A stretch of 64,000 nt of DNA from Paramacrobiotus metropolitanus (taxonomy: Eukaryota; Tardigrada; Eutardigrada; Parachela; Macrobiotidae), in assembly GCF_019649055.1 (NCBI RefSeq), contig NW_026570285.1:310001-374000 (forward strand). Direction: 5' to 3'. Under the pieces are notes generated by a model. That model was not told the DNA's origin. It worked only from the letters and a program-made list of their open reading frames with translations, and made no database searches. Made by a program: the position numbers and the translations under genes. Positions 1 to 11,715 of the stretch are shown in pieces (positions within the stretch are counted from its first letter, which is position 1; the number at the start of each line of letters is the position of its first letter).

Positions 1-1734
1 AGAATTTAAATTACTGAGAAAAGATGTCTCACCGTGCAACAGGGCTCAATATGGTGCTCGGCTACCTGTCCGGCAAACACAGCTGCCAACCATCGCGACA
101 AATGCTGTTGTTCCTTGTCACTGGCTACCGGCAAACCACTCTCCAGCGCATCCCACATGGCGCAGCCCAGATCGTAGTCGCTGCTCCGCTGCAATCGTTC
201 CCTGGAGATCGTGATTTTAAGATGCGGTAGAGAGCCGCCGCGGGCTAGAGCAAGCCGCGTTGACAGATAGACAGCGGTCAGTTTCAGGTTGAATTTACAA
301 CCGATGAGTTGGAGAGAGTGACACGGGAGCTCCCGGCATGTCGCCGTGAAATCACGGAGGCTGACATGTCCAGCTTCCCGTGCCCCTTTTTTCCACGCTT
401 TATAAGCCGGATGCTGTTCACCGGTGTACTGGTTACCGCAGTCGGTTCTGACGCCCAGGAGGGACCCTTTAAGACCCAATAGAAAGATGGTGCTCAAGTG
501 TATCTTTTCCCGCTGTTGCGCAATATAGTGGATCATCTGGAACACCTTCAAGAAATCATCTCCCTCCAGCAGCAACTCGCGACAGTCGACGACGATATAT
601 CTTGTCGACACGCGCAGACACTTGAAGACTGGTGCCGTCAAAATGTAGTCGCTATACAGTTCATCCGTATCATCATCTTGCCCTCCTATGATAATGCAAG
701 TGGTCAGCTCCGTAATAATATAGTTCCATGCTGCGCAGACTTTGCGTAGTAAAATCTGCGTCACTGTACTCAGATGCGAGAAGATCTCCAGCAACACGTT
801 TGTTGTCAAAGCGCTAATGTCACCGTCATCCATTGTTTTATTGCCGGTTTCATCCGTAACGCTCTCCTTCATATCATGGTCTTCTGCGCTGAATGTGTAA
901 TCAGTTCCTTCATAATCTGTCTGGAAAGCAAAACCGGCAACATATTAGGGCACAACTGACGGTATAAAGTGTCCTGCAGTCCCAGACACTTACCCAGCAT
1001 TCGTCAAAACATGGCGCATCCGCATCTAGCTCATATTCGGAAGACCGCTTCTCTAAATAGAACAGTTGCCCATCTTTCGCTTCGATGACTAGGATGGGCC
1101 GGGAATCGTTATCCCAAAGGTATCTGAGTTCATTTAGTTTCCGCACTAGTTTTTGGGCGGCTGCTGGCGAAATAGAAGCCAAACGCGTGCAACGGCGCGC
1201 TGCCCTTTACAAAAGTCCATTTGCTCACGGGAACCCTGTTCTTCGCTCCAGCAGCTCCAACCTGCGACAAATCCGAGGACCAGACGCTCCGGCGAATTCG
1301 CTCAACAGGAACAATATCCGTGCAAGCTTCTTTATTGCACCAGCGAACCACGGCGACATCGTACGCCACGTGCTGCACACCGTGTGCCAGGTTAAACACT
1401 TCAGCCGGATACCAAATCCAGGGATCGGCGGGACTGTGGCGCATGCGAACATCCACCCGGGTCGTTATCTCCGCTGCTGCAAAAATCTGCGCCAGATCTT
1501 TTCCCGTCAAAGGCGGAGAAGCGGACCGGAACACGCTATCGAAAGGGACAAGTTCGCGGCGACGGCCTTCGCAGTACAAGTCGATAAAAGTCCATTGTCA
1601 GCCACATCGACCACGCTTCCGTAGCGGTACAAACCGTCGACGCCCAAAACATCAACACTGTTCATTGGCATTTCTGAAACGGAGAGGTACCGCTCCATGG
1701 TGACACAATTGTCAGACTGTTGTAGGTATGACAA
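1..1734 (-). pseudogene. FMRP-like/F-box family gene, copy A (frameshifted, runs off left edge)
   Basis: Fourth member of the tandem family, read right to left. Exon 1 runs from an ATG at 1734 or 1698 to a donor after 994; exon 2 is 920..33 with donor GTGAGA at 32; exon 3 must lie outside the window. Exon 2 is open and encodes the F-box (around ALTTNVLLEIFSHLS) and the family body. Exon 1 has two breaks relative to copies B-D: a 1-nt deletion near 1585, after VDVADNGL, and a 2-nt deletion near 1187, after KGSAPL. Between them the homologous protein continues in another frame; after the second break the original frame returns, so the net loss is 3 nt. Translation from the ATG would stop at about 1507. 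It is either a young pseudogene or, less likely, contains two assembly indels. Confidence 0.7.
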
Positions 1735-3178
1735 CTAACAAGGGAACAAAAGGTTGTGAAAATTTTGCAACTCCACATTCAGTTCTTAATTTCGCAACGA
1801 TTTGTCGGTAGCTAAATACGGTAATTTACAGAGCAAAATTAACAACCGAACCGCTTCACACTCCATAGCCAAAATCAGAAAATCTGATCATCACTCAGCA
1901 GCACCAAAAACTGAGAATCAGCGTGCATCCAGACTGTACATGCGGAAAAGCAAGCGAGCACGCAAAAACGATCCATCATCCATTCTCAGCTGTTTTGAAT
2001 TTCGAACTCCAGCTCGGTAGCCATGGCGATAAGTATTCCATAGTTGCAGTAAGTAAGTAATACCGGTAAAGACTCCAGTTATTACGGAAACGCATGCCGT
2101 GCCCAAAATTCAAATTACCGGTATTACTTGCCTTACTGGCGTACCGTCATTTCGGCATATGAACATTTCGACATACGGTCATTTCGGGCCGGCAGCAACC
2201 CTCTTAATCGCGAAATAAGTCGTAAATGTAAAAAGATTTGGCAAAGAACCGGCGAGGCACGAGCAGAGAAATATTCACACTCGTAAACGTCCTCGCCATA
2301 TACAGATAGGTGATACAATGTTATTCCTGTAAAATGTATGAAATGGATACCTACGAATTTCATATAACAAAGTAGTCGCTGCTACATGAGCAAAGGTCAA
2401 GAGGTTTATACGTATGTAAAGGTAAACAATGGCCTGTACCAACGTGATAGAGTTGCGTCTTAGGGCGTTATCGAGAATTTTGGCTCCAGGTGTAATTCGA
2501 TGTCAACCTTGGAAGAATCTCGGTTTGTACTTTTACAGTTTAAGAGCATTGCGGTTTTGCAGTCACAACGCAATTCATCTGTCGAAGTCTCGATAAAAGA
2601 AGTTTAACCGGCTGGTTTATTTACGTAATTATATTGCTTATGCGTAACTGAATTTTTCCTAGTTTTTATTGCAAAACCTGCTTCGAGAACACCGACCGAC
2701 AACCAGGAATCGTTCGTACTGCTTTTAACCCAAGAGCGCGGAGATATGACACGAAAATACATAACATATGTTTAACAAATGCAAAAAAAATATAACTAAG
2801 CTAACCGACGCAAAATTGCCTAGGAAACGACCGAGCAATATAACAGAAAAACGATCCAGCATACAGCATACAACAAATCCATCTTTACAAACATACATAA
2901 TTATGTACAAAGCAAACGATGAACGCTATTCGTACAATACCAACGTAGTTTACAGCAGCGATCATGCCCCGTCTGAATTGAGTGCAACTTCAAGTCAAAC
3001 ATCAAGCAACGATTCGGTGGATTTTTACCTGTACTTAACTTCTAGCAAAACGAGCAGCACAGAGAAACGTTGTCGCAGAACAGTGAACTGCTTCTGATAA
3101 CGCTCGAGAAAATTATAACTTCCGTTAATTCAGTACGGTTAAATGTATCTTTCTGCATTTCGCTTAAACGCTGCTAAT
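1735..3178. other. Intergenic, no gene recognised
   Basis: Spacer between copies A and B. A 109-codon plus-strand ORF at 2768-3097 is lysine/serine/threonine-rich and matches nothing I recognise; I do not call it a gene. No transposon ends were seen. Confidence 0.5.
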
Positions 3179-5116
3179 TCACACTCTTGGCGAGTAGAAC
3201 TGCACCATCTTAATTAAAGAAATCAGTGCAATGCGAGACAACTTTTCCCACCGCAAAACAGCCAGGCCGTCAGCGCACCACTTCTTCCCCCACCAGTGTG
3301 ATCGCGGACGCGAATCCATTGACTGCGTTCCGCACAGAACCTGAAGCAATAAAAACTGTTCAAAAACCTTCGAAATAGTGATGAAAATTGACAAAAACTC
3401 ACCGAGCAGCAGTATCTGATGTAGGCCTTGTCGATCTGACCGGCATGGACGGCTGCCAACCACCGCGACAGATGCTGCAACTCTTTGTCCCGGGCCGCCG
3501 GCAAACCACCGTCCAACGCATCCCACACCGCGCAACCCAAATCGTAGTCGCTGCTCCGCTGAAAGCGGGCCCTGGAGATTTTAATGTTAAGATACGGCAG
3601 AGTAGGGCCACGGCCGGTAGCAAGCCCCGTCGGCACAATGACGTCGGCTAACAGTTCCAGGCGGAATTTACAGGTACGGAACAGGAGAGCGTTGCATGGA
3701 AGATCTCGACACGCCCCCATGAAATCACGGAGACTGACCAGTCCGGCTACACGACACCCTGCTTTCCATAGTCTAAAAGCCGGGTGCTGTTTACCGGAGT
3801 ACTTCTTGCTGCAGTCAGTACTGGCGCCAAGGAGGGTCCCGCGAAGCCCCAGTAGAAAGACTGCGTTCAGGTGAATTTTGTCCCGGTGTTTCGCAACGTG
3901 GTTTATCATTTCGAACACTTTCAGAAAGTCATCTCCTTCCAGCCGCCATCGGCGACAATCCACCATGATGTACTTCGTCGATGCGCGCAGACACTTGAAG
4001 ATTGGTGTCAGCAAGAGATGGTCGCTTCGCTCATCATTCCACTGTAACCACAGTTTATCATCTTCATGTAGTCGCACGACAACGCAAGTGGTAAGGTCCA
4101 GAATATAGTTCCACGCGCTGCAGACTTTACGTAGCGAAGTTTGTATCATTGTACTGCGATGGGAGAAGATCTCCAGCAACACGTTTGTCGTCAAGATAGT
4201 GATATCACTCTCATCCGTTGTTCCCGGCCCATCCATAGCGCTCCACTCCATACGTCCGTGCTGCGGTAATTTTGGACGCCAACCCATGTCCATTCGGTTG
4301 AAACTTGCCTGGAAAGAAAAATGAGACACATATTGAAGCATAACCGGCAAACGGAAGAACCCGTGCCTCATTCCAGTAATATACCCAGCATTCGTCAAAA
4401 CAGACATCCACGTCCACCGTGTGTTCCGATGGGCGTTGCTCCAGGTAGACCAGGTGTCCGTCTTGCACATCGACGACAAGCTGTGGTTGGTAATCTTTGT
4501 TCCAAAAATATTTGCGAGACCGACAATTGAGTTCCTTCACCAGTTGTTCGGCAGCGGCGGGTGTTAACGAGGCAAACCGCTGCGGTAGCTGCACGCGGCC
4601 CTTTTTAAACGTCCACTTGTTCACGGGAACCCTAATGCCCGTCATAGTCACGTCGTCCTGGGATGAATCGGAAGACGGTACGCGCCGTCGAAGCCACTGC
4701 ACAGGAACAACATCCGTGCATTCTACGGTGTTCCACCAACGCACCACTGCCACATCGTACGTCACGTGTTGCACACCGCGTGTTAGATTGACCAGTTCAG
4801 CCGGAAACCAAACCCATGGATCGGCGGGACTCTGGCGCCAGCGGACATCCATCCGCGGGCCCGGCGGTGCAGCTGCATAGATTTTGGCCAGGTCTTTTCC
4901 GGACAGAGGGCGAGAGGTAGCAAGAAAAACGTTGTTAAAATGAACAAGTTCACGGCGACGATCTGCACAGTGGAAGTCAATTACAAGCCCATTGTCAGCC
5001 ACATCCACCACGTGCCCATAGCGCAACACACCGTCTTCTCCCAAAACATCAACGCTGTTTATTGGCAGCTCTGGAACGGATTGTTTGGGCCACATGTCGA
5101 TGTAGATTAAAGGCAC
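3179..5116 (-). CDS. FMRP-N-terminus-like/F-box protein, copy B
   Basis: Three exons on the minus strand: 5116..4385, 4308..3403, 3340..3179; both introns are phase 0 with GT/AG ends (76 and 62 bp) and the product is 599 residues. Residues about 20-65 (from NSVDVLGEDGVLRYG) and 90-145 (around DPWVWFPAEL to VVPVQWLRR) align with the two Agenet/Tudor modules of FMRP; residues about 165-225 (from KWTFKKGRVQLP, with the AAAEQLVKEL helix) resemble FMRP KH0. Exon 2 opens with a linker, then an F-box (ILTTNVLLEIFSH...VCSAWNYI), then a body without a recognised fold. Exon 3 is a conserved basic/Trp-rich tail (HWWGKKWCADGLAVLRWEKL). Inference: an SCF substrate adaptor whose substrate-recognition part derives from an FMRP-type module. 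Tandem with copies A, C and D on the same strand. Confidence 0.85.
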
Positions 5117-6115
5117 CTGAAATAAGTGACCTGAAATACCTAAGTGAACATTGTGAACATCATTAGTGCGTGTACCTTTATACGGTTAAAAATACTGTGT
5201 ACTGCATCATGGCACAAACACAGAACTGCTTTGTTCTGATGATGACAAATCGAATTATTAACTGGATTAATTTTTTTTATTCAAAAGCATCATTCCAGGA
5301 AACCTCAACGCTGCAAACAACAATGCTGTCTAAATTTGATCTTAATTACAATTTACAACAACGATCGGTAGCGGTTAGCGGGTTCATTCTCTTTATTTCC
5401 ATAACGCGATTAGCGGGTTAGGGTTCATAAAGCAACAGTGAACAGCAATTAAGATTGTTGATTCAGATTTCATCGTTTTTATCATCAAAGTTTGGCAGCA
5501 CGGACACTTACTCGGCCTAGAAATGTGGTTTGAGCTCCAGAATTATAGGAATCGGGATACTCCGACTCGTATGATCGAGTTATGCAGCTACTGTATCAGC
5601 AGTCCTCAGCGTACCAAACGAATTCAAAAGCCATGGCCATGGTGTGCAAGAAATGTGAACAGCGTCGCCCAGCGTGTATGCAATGTCATGTACAGTATGT
5701 AGGTTTACGTTACGGCAACACGCTGTTTGCAAAAACGTTTTTAAATGAAACAAGCAAAAAATGACGCGAAATCAGTACACGCTGTACCGTAATCTGTGTT
5801 TGCCGAAGATTCCATTCATGGGAATGCAGAGATACACCGTGATCAGGCGTGATGCTGCCATTTCGAATTTTGCCACCCGGTAACAAAGGCGAGTATTCCA
5901 TAGTTACCGGTTCGAACTTTGAATACTACGACGCCGGATGTGACCGCGCTAATTATTATTAACTTGATTTAACCGCCGAACCGAAACTGCTCGGCGCTAC
6001 CTCGCACGAATATGTCATCACCTAGCCACAATTACGATGGAAGAACCCCGATGTAGCGCAACTAGCTGACAATATGTACCGTAAAGTTACACCAGTGTTA
6101 TACCACCGACCAACA
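5117..6115. other. Intergenic, nothing recognised
   Basis: Upstream of copy B. No coding potential or element ends identified before the target duplication at 6116. Confidence 0.5.
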
Positions 6116-6124
6116 GCGTAATCT
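6116..6124 (+). repeat. Target site duplication, left copy
   Basis: GCGTAATCT, identical to 7885-7893, directly abutting the left end of the 6125-7884 element. Confidence 0.85.
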
Positions 6125-7884
6125 GGCAGGGAGTAAAAGGTGGCAGTGGCACCTGCCACTGGCAGTTGCCACCGGCAGTGGCATGTGGCATTTCGCGACT
6201 GGCAAGCGTAAAACATGGCAATGTTTCAAAGTGCAGAAATAACTAAAAATTTGCCTGCCACCAAGAAAAGTGAAAGATAAAACGGAATCGATGCGTTGTT
6301 TTTTATTTTCTATGCGTTGTTTTTTATTTCATGAAACGCCATTACACCAAAGATATATGTATGTGAAAGAAACAGTTTATCACATTTCTGTTAAATCATC
6401 TTTTTCTACTTTGCGGCCAGCCAATGCTCTATACCCGCCTACCAAAGCAATAAGCGCTAAATATTTATGTAGCAAAAGTTTCTTAAAATTTTAAAATTTC
6501 TTAGGTTTCTTGCGTTATTCTTAGGTCTTTCAGTTTTCTTAGGTTATTCTTAAGTACGATCACCTAAGAAAAACCTAAGAATCCTTAGGATTCCTAGGTT
6601 TTTTAGGTTATTCTTAAGTTTCTTAAGCTATTCTTAGGTTTCTTTGGGATTTCAGGTTTCTTAGGTTACTTACGTTATTGTTGGGTAATTTTTCTGATTG
6701 TCAGGATATTTTTTGAAATCCTGAGAAAACTTAAATAACGTAAGTGACCTTAGTCACGTTGTTATAACCAAAGAATTACAATACAACCGAAGAACCTAAG
6801 AAATTTGTTGTAAACCTTAGAAACCTAAGACTGACCTAACAACTTAAGGTTAACCTAACAACCTAAGAAATTTAAGAACATACGAAACACAGTGTAAACC
6901 TAAGAAAGTTTTTAGTGGTTTGAGTGTTGCGGTCAGAGCCAAACTTTGAAGGCCAGAGGTTGAGTTGTCAGAATCATGCCTTGTGCATGACGTAGCTTTG
7001 TGCCCGTATTAGCCTACAGCAGTTCTGTGACGTGTTGCTTCTCTAGCGTGCGTATTACTGGTGTTTAACGAGTTGTGGTGACTTGACTAGCCTTAGCATA
7101 TTTGATGTTCTCAACGGATAAGGATATGTGAGAGTGCCCGTTTACGGGCTTGGCTACTCGAAATTAAATCAATCAATCAATCAGACTTTGGACAGTCAGA
7201 GTCAGAGTTTGAGCGGTCAGAGTCAGAGCTTCAGCGCGGGCCGTTTGTTTCTGTTTCGCCTCCCGACTTTTAGTACAACGACATATCAATGAATAACCCA
7301 ACCCACAGACCGACAGAATACTGATCGTCAATTCGCGTTTCCACAATTTTGTTGCCCGATGTGTTCGAAAAACTGTTTTGTCGAACTACAGTTTGCTTTT
7401 CCGTCTGAGAAAACCAAATAAAAATTAAGAAACCAAGAAGCAGACCGTTTGAAGTTAAAAAGTACAGAAGACCGACCGACCGTGTTACAGAGAAGGGAAA
7501 ATCAAAAATAAGAAAACATAAAACCTAATAAAACATAAAAAAAAACAAAAACACCTCACAAAACATAAGAAAACATAAAAAATTTAAGAACAAAAATTTT
7601 AAGACATGTGTGTGCTACCCGCAAATTTATTTTGCGGCATTGTAGCGCTCATTGCGTTGGTAGGCGCGATACAGATAGTAAGCTGGCCGCTGAGTATAGA
7701 AAGATCAATTATATAGAAATTAATATTGTTTTATAAATTTTTTTTTATAACAGGCAAATTTTTAGTTATTTCTGCACTTTGAAAAATTGCCAGGTTTTAC
7801 CGCTTGCCAGTCGCAAAATGGCACATGCCATTGCCGGTGGCAACTGCCAGTGGCAGGTGCCACTGCCACCTTTTACACCCTGCC
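6125..7884. mobile_element. 1.76 kb TIR transposon, non-autonomous (Mutator-like by TSD and TIR length)
   Basis: The ends begin GGCAGGGAGTAAAAGG and close with the near-inverse (CCTTTTACACCCTGCC). The terminal inverted repeats are about 130 bp and diverge slightly; they are made of repeated GGCAGTGGCA/TGCCACTG words that can fold on themselves. The element is flanked by a perfect 9-bp direct repeat, GCGTAATCT, at 6116-6124 and 7885-7893. The interior (6480-6905) is rich in CCTAAGAAA-type words in both orientations, and at 7167-7183 there is an (AATC)n run that looks like the 3' tail of a nested retroposon. No transposase was found. A second copy of the family is at 58448-60167. Long TIRs with a 9-bp duplication fit Mutator-like elements; the superfamily is an inference. 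Confidence 0.8.
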
Positions 7885-7893
7885 GCGTAATCT
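7885..7893 (+). repeat. Target site duplication, right copy
   Basis: GCGTAATCT, identical to 6116-6124, directly abutting the right end of the element. Confidence 0.85.
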
Positions 7894-8302
7894 CCAAGAT
7901 TCTTCCAGCAGCGCAGTTGGATAGTAGTATGTAGCCGTGTATATTATATATGTTGTACTAAATGATATAAGTATTGGTTCATCTTCTGTGTACAGCGGAA
8001 GCCGCAGCATCGGCTGACGAGTTTACAATGTTACTTCTGCTTAAACTTCTAACTGAAAATCAAACCTCGACGAAGAATGCTCGAAGAAACCCACAAATAA
8101 ATCCAGTGTTACAAAAAAAATTAACAGGATGCAGACAGAAAGCGTACCGCATAAATTTAACAGTAAGACATTATTAGAGCGAAGCTATTCGGATTTGCAA
8201 CTCTTTGTACTTGGTGATTTAGTCGGGGTTGCATTTGTGACGATTGCAGGTATCTCCAGTCCAAATACATCATTTTCCGTTCGATGAAATTGAATATTTC
8301 AC

Positions 8303-10218
8303 TCATACCACGGGCGAGAAACAGCCCGCCAGCTTCACCAAGGAAAGCAACGCAATGCGCGATAAGTTTCCCAACCGTAGATCAGCCAGACCGTCAGCGC
8401 ACCACTTCTTCTCATACCAGCGTGATCCTGGTCGTGGGTCACCTGATTGCGTTGCACACAGAACCTGCAACGACAAATAAAGATACAGTAACGTTTTGCG
8501 CTAATGAATGAAAAAGCGCTCACCGAGTAGAACCATTGGATATAATGTTCGGGTACCTGCCCGGCGTGGATCGCTGCACATCGCTGAGACAGACGCTGCA
8601 ATTGATCCTCAGTGGCCACTGGCAAACCAGCCTCCAGCGCATCCCAAATGCAGCATCCCAAATCGTAGTCTCTTCGCCGCTGCATTCGCGCCCTGGAGAT
8701 TTTACTTTCGATAGACGGCACAGAGAAACTGCGGTCTATGGAAAACCACATCGCCGTATAGACCCTTGATAATTGCAGACGGAATTCACAATCGAGGAAG
8801 AGGAGGGCGTTGCATGGAAGATCCCGACAGGCCACCGTGAAATCATGGAGACAGACATGGCCAGCTGCCTGTGCATTTTCCTTCCCCGCATGGAACGATG
8901 ATGGCTCAACCTCCTGCCGTTGACCAGTGTGATGGGTGTCGCAGGCCGTACTGACGCCAAGCATGCTGCCTTTGAGACCCACCAGAACGATTGTATTCAG
9001 AAAAATGCTTCCATGGTGCTGCGCAACGTAGTGTATCATCTCGAACACCTTGAGGAAAACGTCTCCGCCCATCTCCCATTTGCGGCAGTCCACGACGATG
9101 AACTTGGTTGACGCGCGCAGACACTTAAAGATTGGCGCCGTCAGAAAGTAGTCGTGGTGAACAGAGCTGTGCGCTTGGTCAAATTTGTGTGGTCGCATAG
9201 AAATGCAAGTGATCAAATCCATGATATAGTCCCATGCTGTACAGACCCTGCGTAGTGAATTTTGTACTATAGCAGTCAGATGTGAGAAGATCTCCAGCAA
9301 CACGTTTGTCGTCAAAGCACCAATATCCCCCTCATCCGTTGTCCAAGTGCCCGGTCCATCCGTCACGCTTTCCTCCATATCTTTGTCGTCCGCATCGAAG
9401 GTGCAATCCGTTCCAAAATGTGTCTACAAAGCAAAACCGACAACATATTAGGCAACAATTACCTGCTACAAGTGACAGTCCTAGGCATATACCCAACAAT
9501 CGTCAAAACACGGTCCCTCCGCAGCCCGCTCCTTTTCGGAAGACCGCTGCTCTAAATAGAACAGCTGTCCATCTTTCACTTCGACGACAAGCACGGACCG
9601 GAATTGGTCGGCCCAAAGATGTTTCAGACAATTCAGTTCTTTGACCAGGTTTTCGGCCGCTGCTGGCGCAAGAGAGATATAACGCGGCGGTAATGGCGCG
9701 CTGCCCTTGACAAAGGTCCGTGGGCTCACGGGAACTCGTTTCGTTGCATTCGAAAATCCACCCGTCGACGAATCAGAAGATATGACGCTCCGGCGAATTC
9801 GCTCAACCGGGACAATATCCGTGCATGCGACGGTGTTCCACCAACGAACCACTGCAGCATCGTACGTCACGTGCTGCACACCGCGTGTAAGATTGACCAA
9901 TTCAGCCGGAAACCAAATCCAGGGATCGGCGAGGCTGTGGCGCCAGCGGACATCTACAGAGAGGACTGTCTCTGGCGCTGCATATATTTTGGCCAGTTCG
10001 TTGCCATTTAAAGGGCGATAAGTGGTCAGGAAAACCTTGTCAAAAGGGACAAGCTCACGGCGACGACCTGCACAACAGAAATCGACGAACAGTCCATTGT
10101 CAGCCACATCCACCACGCGTCCATAGCGGAACAGACCGTCTTCGCCCAGAACATCGACACTGTGCACTGGCATTTTCGGAGCGGGTTTGAATCGCCTTGG
10201 CAGGTTGGTTACCGGCAT
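8303..10218 (-). CDS. FMRP-N-terminus-like/F-box protein, copy C
   Basis: Three exons, all phase 0: 10218..9493, 9423..8524, 8464..8303; 595 residues. The order is as in copy B: Agenet-like 1 (PVHSVDVLGEDGLFRYG...VPFDKVF), Agenet-like 2 (SVDVRWRHSLADPWIWFP...IVPVERIRR), KH0-like stretch from about residue 165 (RTFVKGSAPLPPRY), a cysteine/tryptophan motif CFDDCW at the end of exon 1, F-box in exon 2 (ALTTNVLLEIFSHLT...VCTAWDYI), family body, and the tail exon starting VLCATQ. Start chosen at 10218; an internal Met at about residue 16 is next to the conserved block and is an alternative. No disruption seen. Function is inferred only from architecture: SKP1 binding through the F-box, partner choice through the N-terminal module. 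Confidence 0.85.
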
Positions 10219-11715
10219 TGTGGTACTTAACTTGTTTATGATTATGTCGTGAATTTGACCATCATAAATGCACGCAAACGGTAAATATTTACCAACTACT
10301 CAGTTACTACTGCATGGTAGTTGTTTAGCGAAGACACCAAATAATGCTTAATCCAACTTCGAATTTTTCAATTCAATTAGTTAAAATAAAAAGCACAAAA
10401 AATGCAACATCGACGGAAAACTACAAGTTGCGACCAACGTAAACTATAATATACTCGTACGCTGGCGCTTTTATACTCAAATTTTTTACAGTAAAAAAAC
10501 TTACTTTACCGTGTAATGTGGTTCTGACTTTTGAGTGATAGAAATCGCAAATTTGAAGGAATTGTAGGATCGAGTAATGTAGCTTCCGCAAAATAGCAAA
10601 TGAATCAAATATCCCAGGTTCGTGCCTAGCTACAACGTGCGCATAATTTACACGGTGCGTTATTTAGCACGGCGTTCTTGACCTCGTCAATGCAGATTTC
10701 TCTGAGTGCAGCAATTCGCCGAACTGGGTAACTATGGCAGCATAGCATATAGTGCTCCTTAGTTACCGATTTACTTTTTTAGTATCACGATGCCGCAGCT
10801 GGCGGCTCGAATCATAGAATCATAGTGCTCGTGTTAACATCGTTCAATCAATCCAGTCGTAACACACTGCAATGCAAGCCTGCCCAAAATATTACCGCTG
10901 CTTTACCCGGGCCACTGGGTATAACCTTCACAAATTCTGCAAGCAGTGCAGCTGGGTTGGTTGACCCGGAAAAAGCAAGGGAGAGCACATGGTGCACAAC
11001 GAAAAGACAAACGAATAGCTTCTAGGTATAAAGGTTGGCGGTGAAATTACCTGTAGCGCAAAGCTGTCACAACGTGAGACATAAGCAGGATCGTTAGATA
11101 AAAGAGCTTTTATCGTTAGATAAAAGAGCTCATTGAGCTTTTACTACATGCAGGGATATTCAGTATTCTTCCGTGAACATATGGTCACAGCTCGGATCAT
11201 ACAGAAAGTGGCGCGATTAAGTACCTTCGCTTTTGCTCTTCGTCTGCATCCACAATTATGTAAAACAGTTTCCTTACATAGGAAAGCCTTAAAGTAAAGT
11301 GCGCAATCACAAATATAACTCCTCCTTCGTGTACCGTACTGTAGGTGAAGGTAGTCGGTATTCGCGTTAGCATTTTTGCGAAACTTGTTTTACGAGCAAA
11401 GCGAGAGCGGCCAGCTGCCGATTTTCGTTCTGCCGTTGTTTTTACTCGTATACGTACAACGTGAAGGGGATACAAACAACGAAAACCAAAACAAAGTACA
11501 ACAGGTCGAAACAAACTGAAGCAGCATTCTCCACGCGAAACCGAGCTTCGTAAACCATATATTCCCCGTAAAAGCAATTGCTTTATAAGCGGAACAACAA
11601 CGACTTTGCACAAATTATGACAACGCTCATGCAACGCAAGACCACAAAAGTGCAACATAAAGTAATCTCAAATGGGTTTATTCTTCTGCTTAATGCTAGC
11701 GTGTTTCAGTTCCCC
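10219..11715. other. Intergenic between copies C and D
   Basis: No convincing gene. A short imperfect tandem duplication of a 23-bp word (ATCGTTAGATAAAAGAGCT) lies at about 11090-11135. A 153-codon minus ORF at 11197-11658 lacks any domain or compositional support and is not called. Confidence 0.45.

Noticed and set aside
2768-3097. 109-codon plus-strand ORF
   Set aside because: Low-complexity Ser/Thr/Lys composition and no similarity; length is within chance.
11197-11658. 153-codon minus-strand ORF between F-box copies C and D
   Set aside because: No domain, no homologue in the window, and composition like the surrounding spacer.
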